Source: a virus. Taken from it: 43,578 nt of DNA. Position numbers and translations under genes: made by a program. Below, in pieces: positions 42,167 to 43,578 of the stretch; position 1 is the stretch's first letter, and each line of letters starts with the position of its first letter. The notes under the pieces are model-generated. The model made no database searches. It was not told the origin of the DNA and saw nothing but the letters and a program-made list of their open reading frames with translations. The DNA lies in IMG/VR virus record IMGVR_UViG_3300037485_000689, positions 1 through 43,578 of that record; one strand, given 5' to 3'.

Positions 42167-43288
42167 ATGTTAGGAATAGGATTAGGCTTAAACAAATTAA
42201 GGTCTTCAGGGCTTGCTAATTACCTTGCAGGCGCAATGGTATGGGGATTTAGGTCTAAATTTAAATGGAGTCAAACTTCTACCGACATATGGGGATTTGC
42301 TAATCCTAATGATATAGACCCTGAAGCACAAGCAGTTTACGATAGAATTATTGCCGATGGTGGCGTAAGTAACCTAACAAGATTAAATTATTTTGTAGTA
42401 GGCTTAAAGACTATATACGGAACTTTAGCTAACGTGCCAGTGTGTTACGATGCACATTGGATAGGTTATAAATTAGGTTCAGGAACAGGCGCAACAGCAG
42501 GACAAGCAGCAGCGAAACTTTACACAATATCAGTAATTCAAACTGTAAGCGATAGTGATGCACAAGCATTTATTTATCGTGTTTATAATGCAGGTGGAGA
42601 ATTAACTAATACAGAAGCAAGTGCGGTAAATCAACTTGTTTTAGATATGAAATCAGCAGGTGTATGGACAAGTATGAAAGCAGTATATCCTATGGTTGGT
42701 GCAAGTGCAGCAGCGTGTGCGCAAAACTTAAAGTCATCAAGTTTTACAGGAACTTTTAATGGTGGTTGGACTTATGCGAATACGGGTGTAACACCAAACG
42801 GAACGAATGCGTATATGGCGATGGGTTTAAATCCAAGTACATCATTAACAAATAGTAGTGGTCATTTTTCTTATTATAGTAGAACAAATTCGGCTGCTGG
42901 TAATAAATATGAAATGGCAAATTATGCAGGGGCATTTGGTAATGCTTTAATTGTAAAATCTACGGGAGATATATTTTGTGCTGCATATGGTACATACAAT
43001 GCAACTACTACAAATACTGATTCTCGTGGTTTTTTTGTTACCAATAGAAATTCATTAACAAATACTACGGGATTCAAAAATGGTATTAAATTAATTGATA
43101 CTATAAGTACGGGAACAACTGCAAATAGAAATATTATATTAGGTGCGGAAAATTTCACACCCATTTCGGGTTTTACAGATAGGCAATGTGCTTTCAGTTC
43201 AATCGGTGACGGCTTAACCGACGCCCAAGCATCAAACTTCTACACATCAGTACAAACATTTCAAACAACTTTAAGCAGACAAGTATAA
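42167..43288 (+). CDS. receptor-binding/tail fibre-type protein, 373 aa
   Basis: Residues about 55-125 (DPEAQAVYDRIIADGG, then a segment with VGLKTIYGTLANVPVCYDAHW) form an adaptor-like domain common to Bacteroidota phage tail proteins. About 165-373 looks like a concanavalin/LamG-type beta sandwich (KAVYPMVGASAAACAQNLKS through FTDRQCAFSSIGDGLTDAQA), which often binds host-surface sugars. The frame is open from further upstream but overlaps the 99-aa gene, so the ATG at 42167 is the best start. From about 42700 the gene uses more ACG, GCG and GGT codons than its neighbours, suggesting exchange of the receptor-binding part. Confidence 0.75.
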   Translation: MLGIGLGLNKLRSSGLANYLAGAMVWGFRSKFKWSQTSTDIWGFANPNDIDPEAQAVYDRIIADGGVSNLTRLNYFVVGLKTIYGTLANVPVCYDAHWIGYKLGSGTGATAGQAAAKLYTISVIQTVSDSDAQAFIYRVYNAGGELTNTEASAVNQLVLDMKSAGVWTSMKAVYPMVGASAAACAQNLKSSSFTGTFNGGWTYANTGVTPNGTNAYMAMGLNPSTSLTNSSGHFSYYSRTNSAAGNKYEMANYAGAFGNALIVKSTGDIFCAAYGTYNATTTNTDSRGFFVTNRNSLTNTTGFKNGIKLIDTISTGTTANRNIILGAENFTPISGFTDRQCAFSSIGDGLTDAQASNFYTSVQTFQTTLSRQV

Positions 43289-43509
43289 TGATTGGATACA
43301 AACTTACAGTTGCACAAAAAGAGGATATTCAAGGCAAAGAATATGCACCTTATCAAGCATTTAATTGCGTACAAGATATAAATGAAATTTGGTTTACATT
43401 TTTAACTGACGAAGATAAAATATTAATTATTAATACTGAATACAGTTGGTTATTAGAATGCCAACAATCAGAGTATGTTCCACCGATTTTAAAAAATAAT
43501 ATTATATAA
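43288..43509 (+). CDS. small hypothetical protein, 73 aa
   Basis: Unknown family. The protein is acidic and aromatic (KLTVAQKEDIQGKEYAPYQAFN, then ECQQSEYVPPI) with no membrane segment. It starts on the last base of the previous stop codon (TAATG), so it is probably translated with the receptor-binding protein. Small proteins of this type next to fibre genes are sometimes chaperones or fibre-tip partners; here that is only inference. Confidence 0.65.
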   Translation: MIGYKLTVAQKEDIQGKEYAPYQAFNCVQDINEIWFTFLTDEDKILIINTEYSWLLECQQSEYVPPILKNNII

Positions 43510-43511
43510 TT

Positions 43512-43578
43512 ATGATAGCAGCAGATGCAGTACAATCAACAGCAGCAAGTCAGCCATTGTTATTAGCGCATAATGGAG
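43512..43578 (+). CDS. partial receptor-binding/LamG-type protein, cut by window end
   Basis: Only 22 residues are present, beginning IAADAVQSTAASQPLLLAHNG. This opening is typical of phage proteins with a concanavalin-like fold (AADAVQ...SQPLLL). The gene starts two bases after the previous stop and continues beyond the window. Confidence 0.6.
   Translation, partial: MIAADAVQSTAASQPLLLAHNG

Noticed and set aside
1-43578. CRISPR arrays, diversity-generating retroelement, insertion sequences, integrase or lysis genes
   Set aside because: No regularly spaced repeats, reverse transcriptase, transposase, recombinase, holin or endolysin motifs were seen in any real gene.

Overview
The window is most of the genome of a tailed double-stranded DNA phage that infects a Bacteroidota host, probably of the low-GC Flavobacteriia type. 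The evidence is strongly AT-rich DNA, repeated promoters with the Bacteroidota -7 box TAnnTTTG (often with a TTTG/TTG -33 box 16-21 bases upstream), A-rich leaders without Shine-Dalgarno sequences, standard stop codons, and a head and short-tail gene set. No integrase, lysis gene or DNA polymerase is visible, so the window is either incomplete or the phage relies on the host for polymerase.

Layout. (1) 27-2045, minus strand: a small early operon with a DUF3310 protein, a metallophosphoesterase, an unknown protein and a class II (Leu-like) tRNA-like sequence. (2) 2046-2193: a divergent control region with back-to-back promoters and a tandem 10-bp repeat. (3) 2194-5393, plus strand: a replication module with a 47-aa HTH-like protein, a DUF6291/DnaD-type replication organiser, a DnaB-type helicase and four small unknown proteins. 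(4) 5390-5500: a promoter followed closely by a strong terminator, which looks like a small RNA unit. (5) 5555-20985: candidate internal-virion/ejection proteins, including a 2444-aa multidomain polyvalent protein (kinase-like, HExxH metallopeptidase and SAM-methyltransferase regions), a ferritin-like protein and a 1571-aa coiled-coil/membrane protein. A 580-base gene-free island at 15690-16269 holds a small tRNA-like sequence, a second promoter-terminator RNA unit and a G-rich alternative-pairing RNA element. (6) 21013-25403: tail appendage and fibre proteins. (7) 25467-35782: packaging and head genes (TerS candidate, TerL, portal, connector-like protein, scaffold, major capsid protein, a possible decoration protein), interrupted by a small minus-strand regulator (31914-32156) with its own promoter and a perfect operator-like palindrome. 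(8) 35885-43578: head-tail adaptors, a 1532-aa nozzle-like tail protein and receptor-binding proteins, the last cut by the window end.

How the genes work together. The short divergent early region probably controls replication versus the leftward operon. Terminator 5464-5497 separates replication from morphogenesis, and late transcription then restarts from many TAnnTTTG promoters. Many of these lie only 4-8 bases from the start codon, which predicts leaderless mRNAs. The most unusual parts are the non-coding island, the promoter-sRNA-terminator units, the two irregular tRNA-like elements, the phage ferritin between two giant virion proteins, and the autoregulation-ready repressor candidate inside the head operon.
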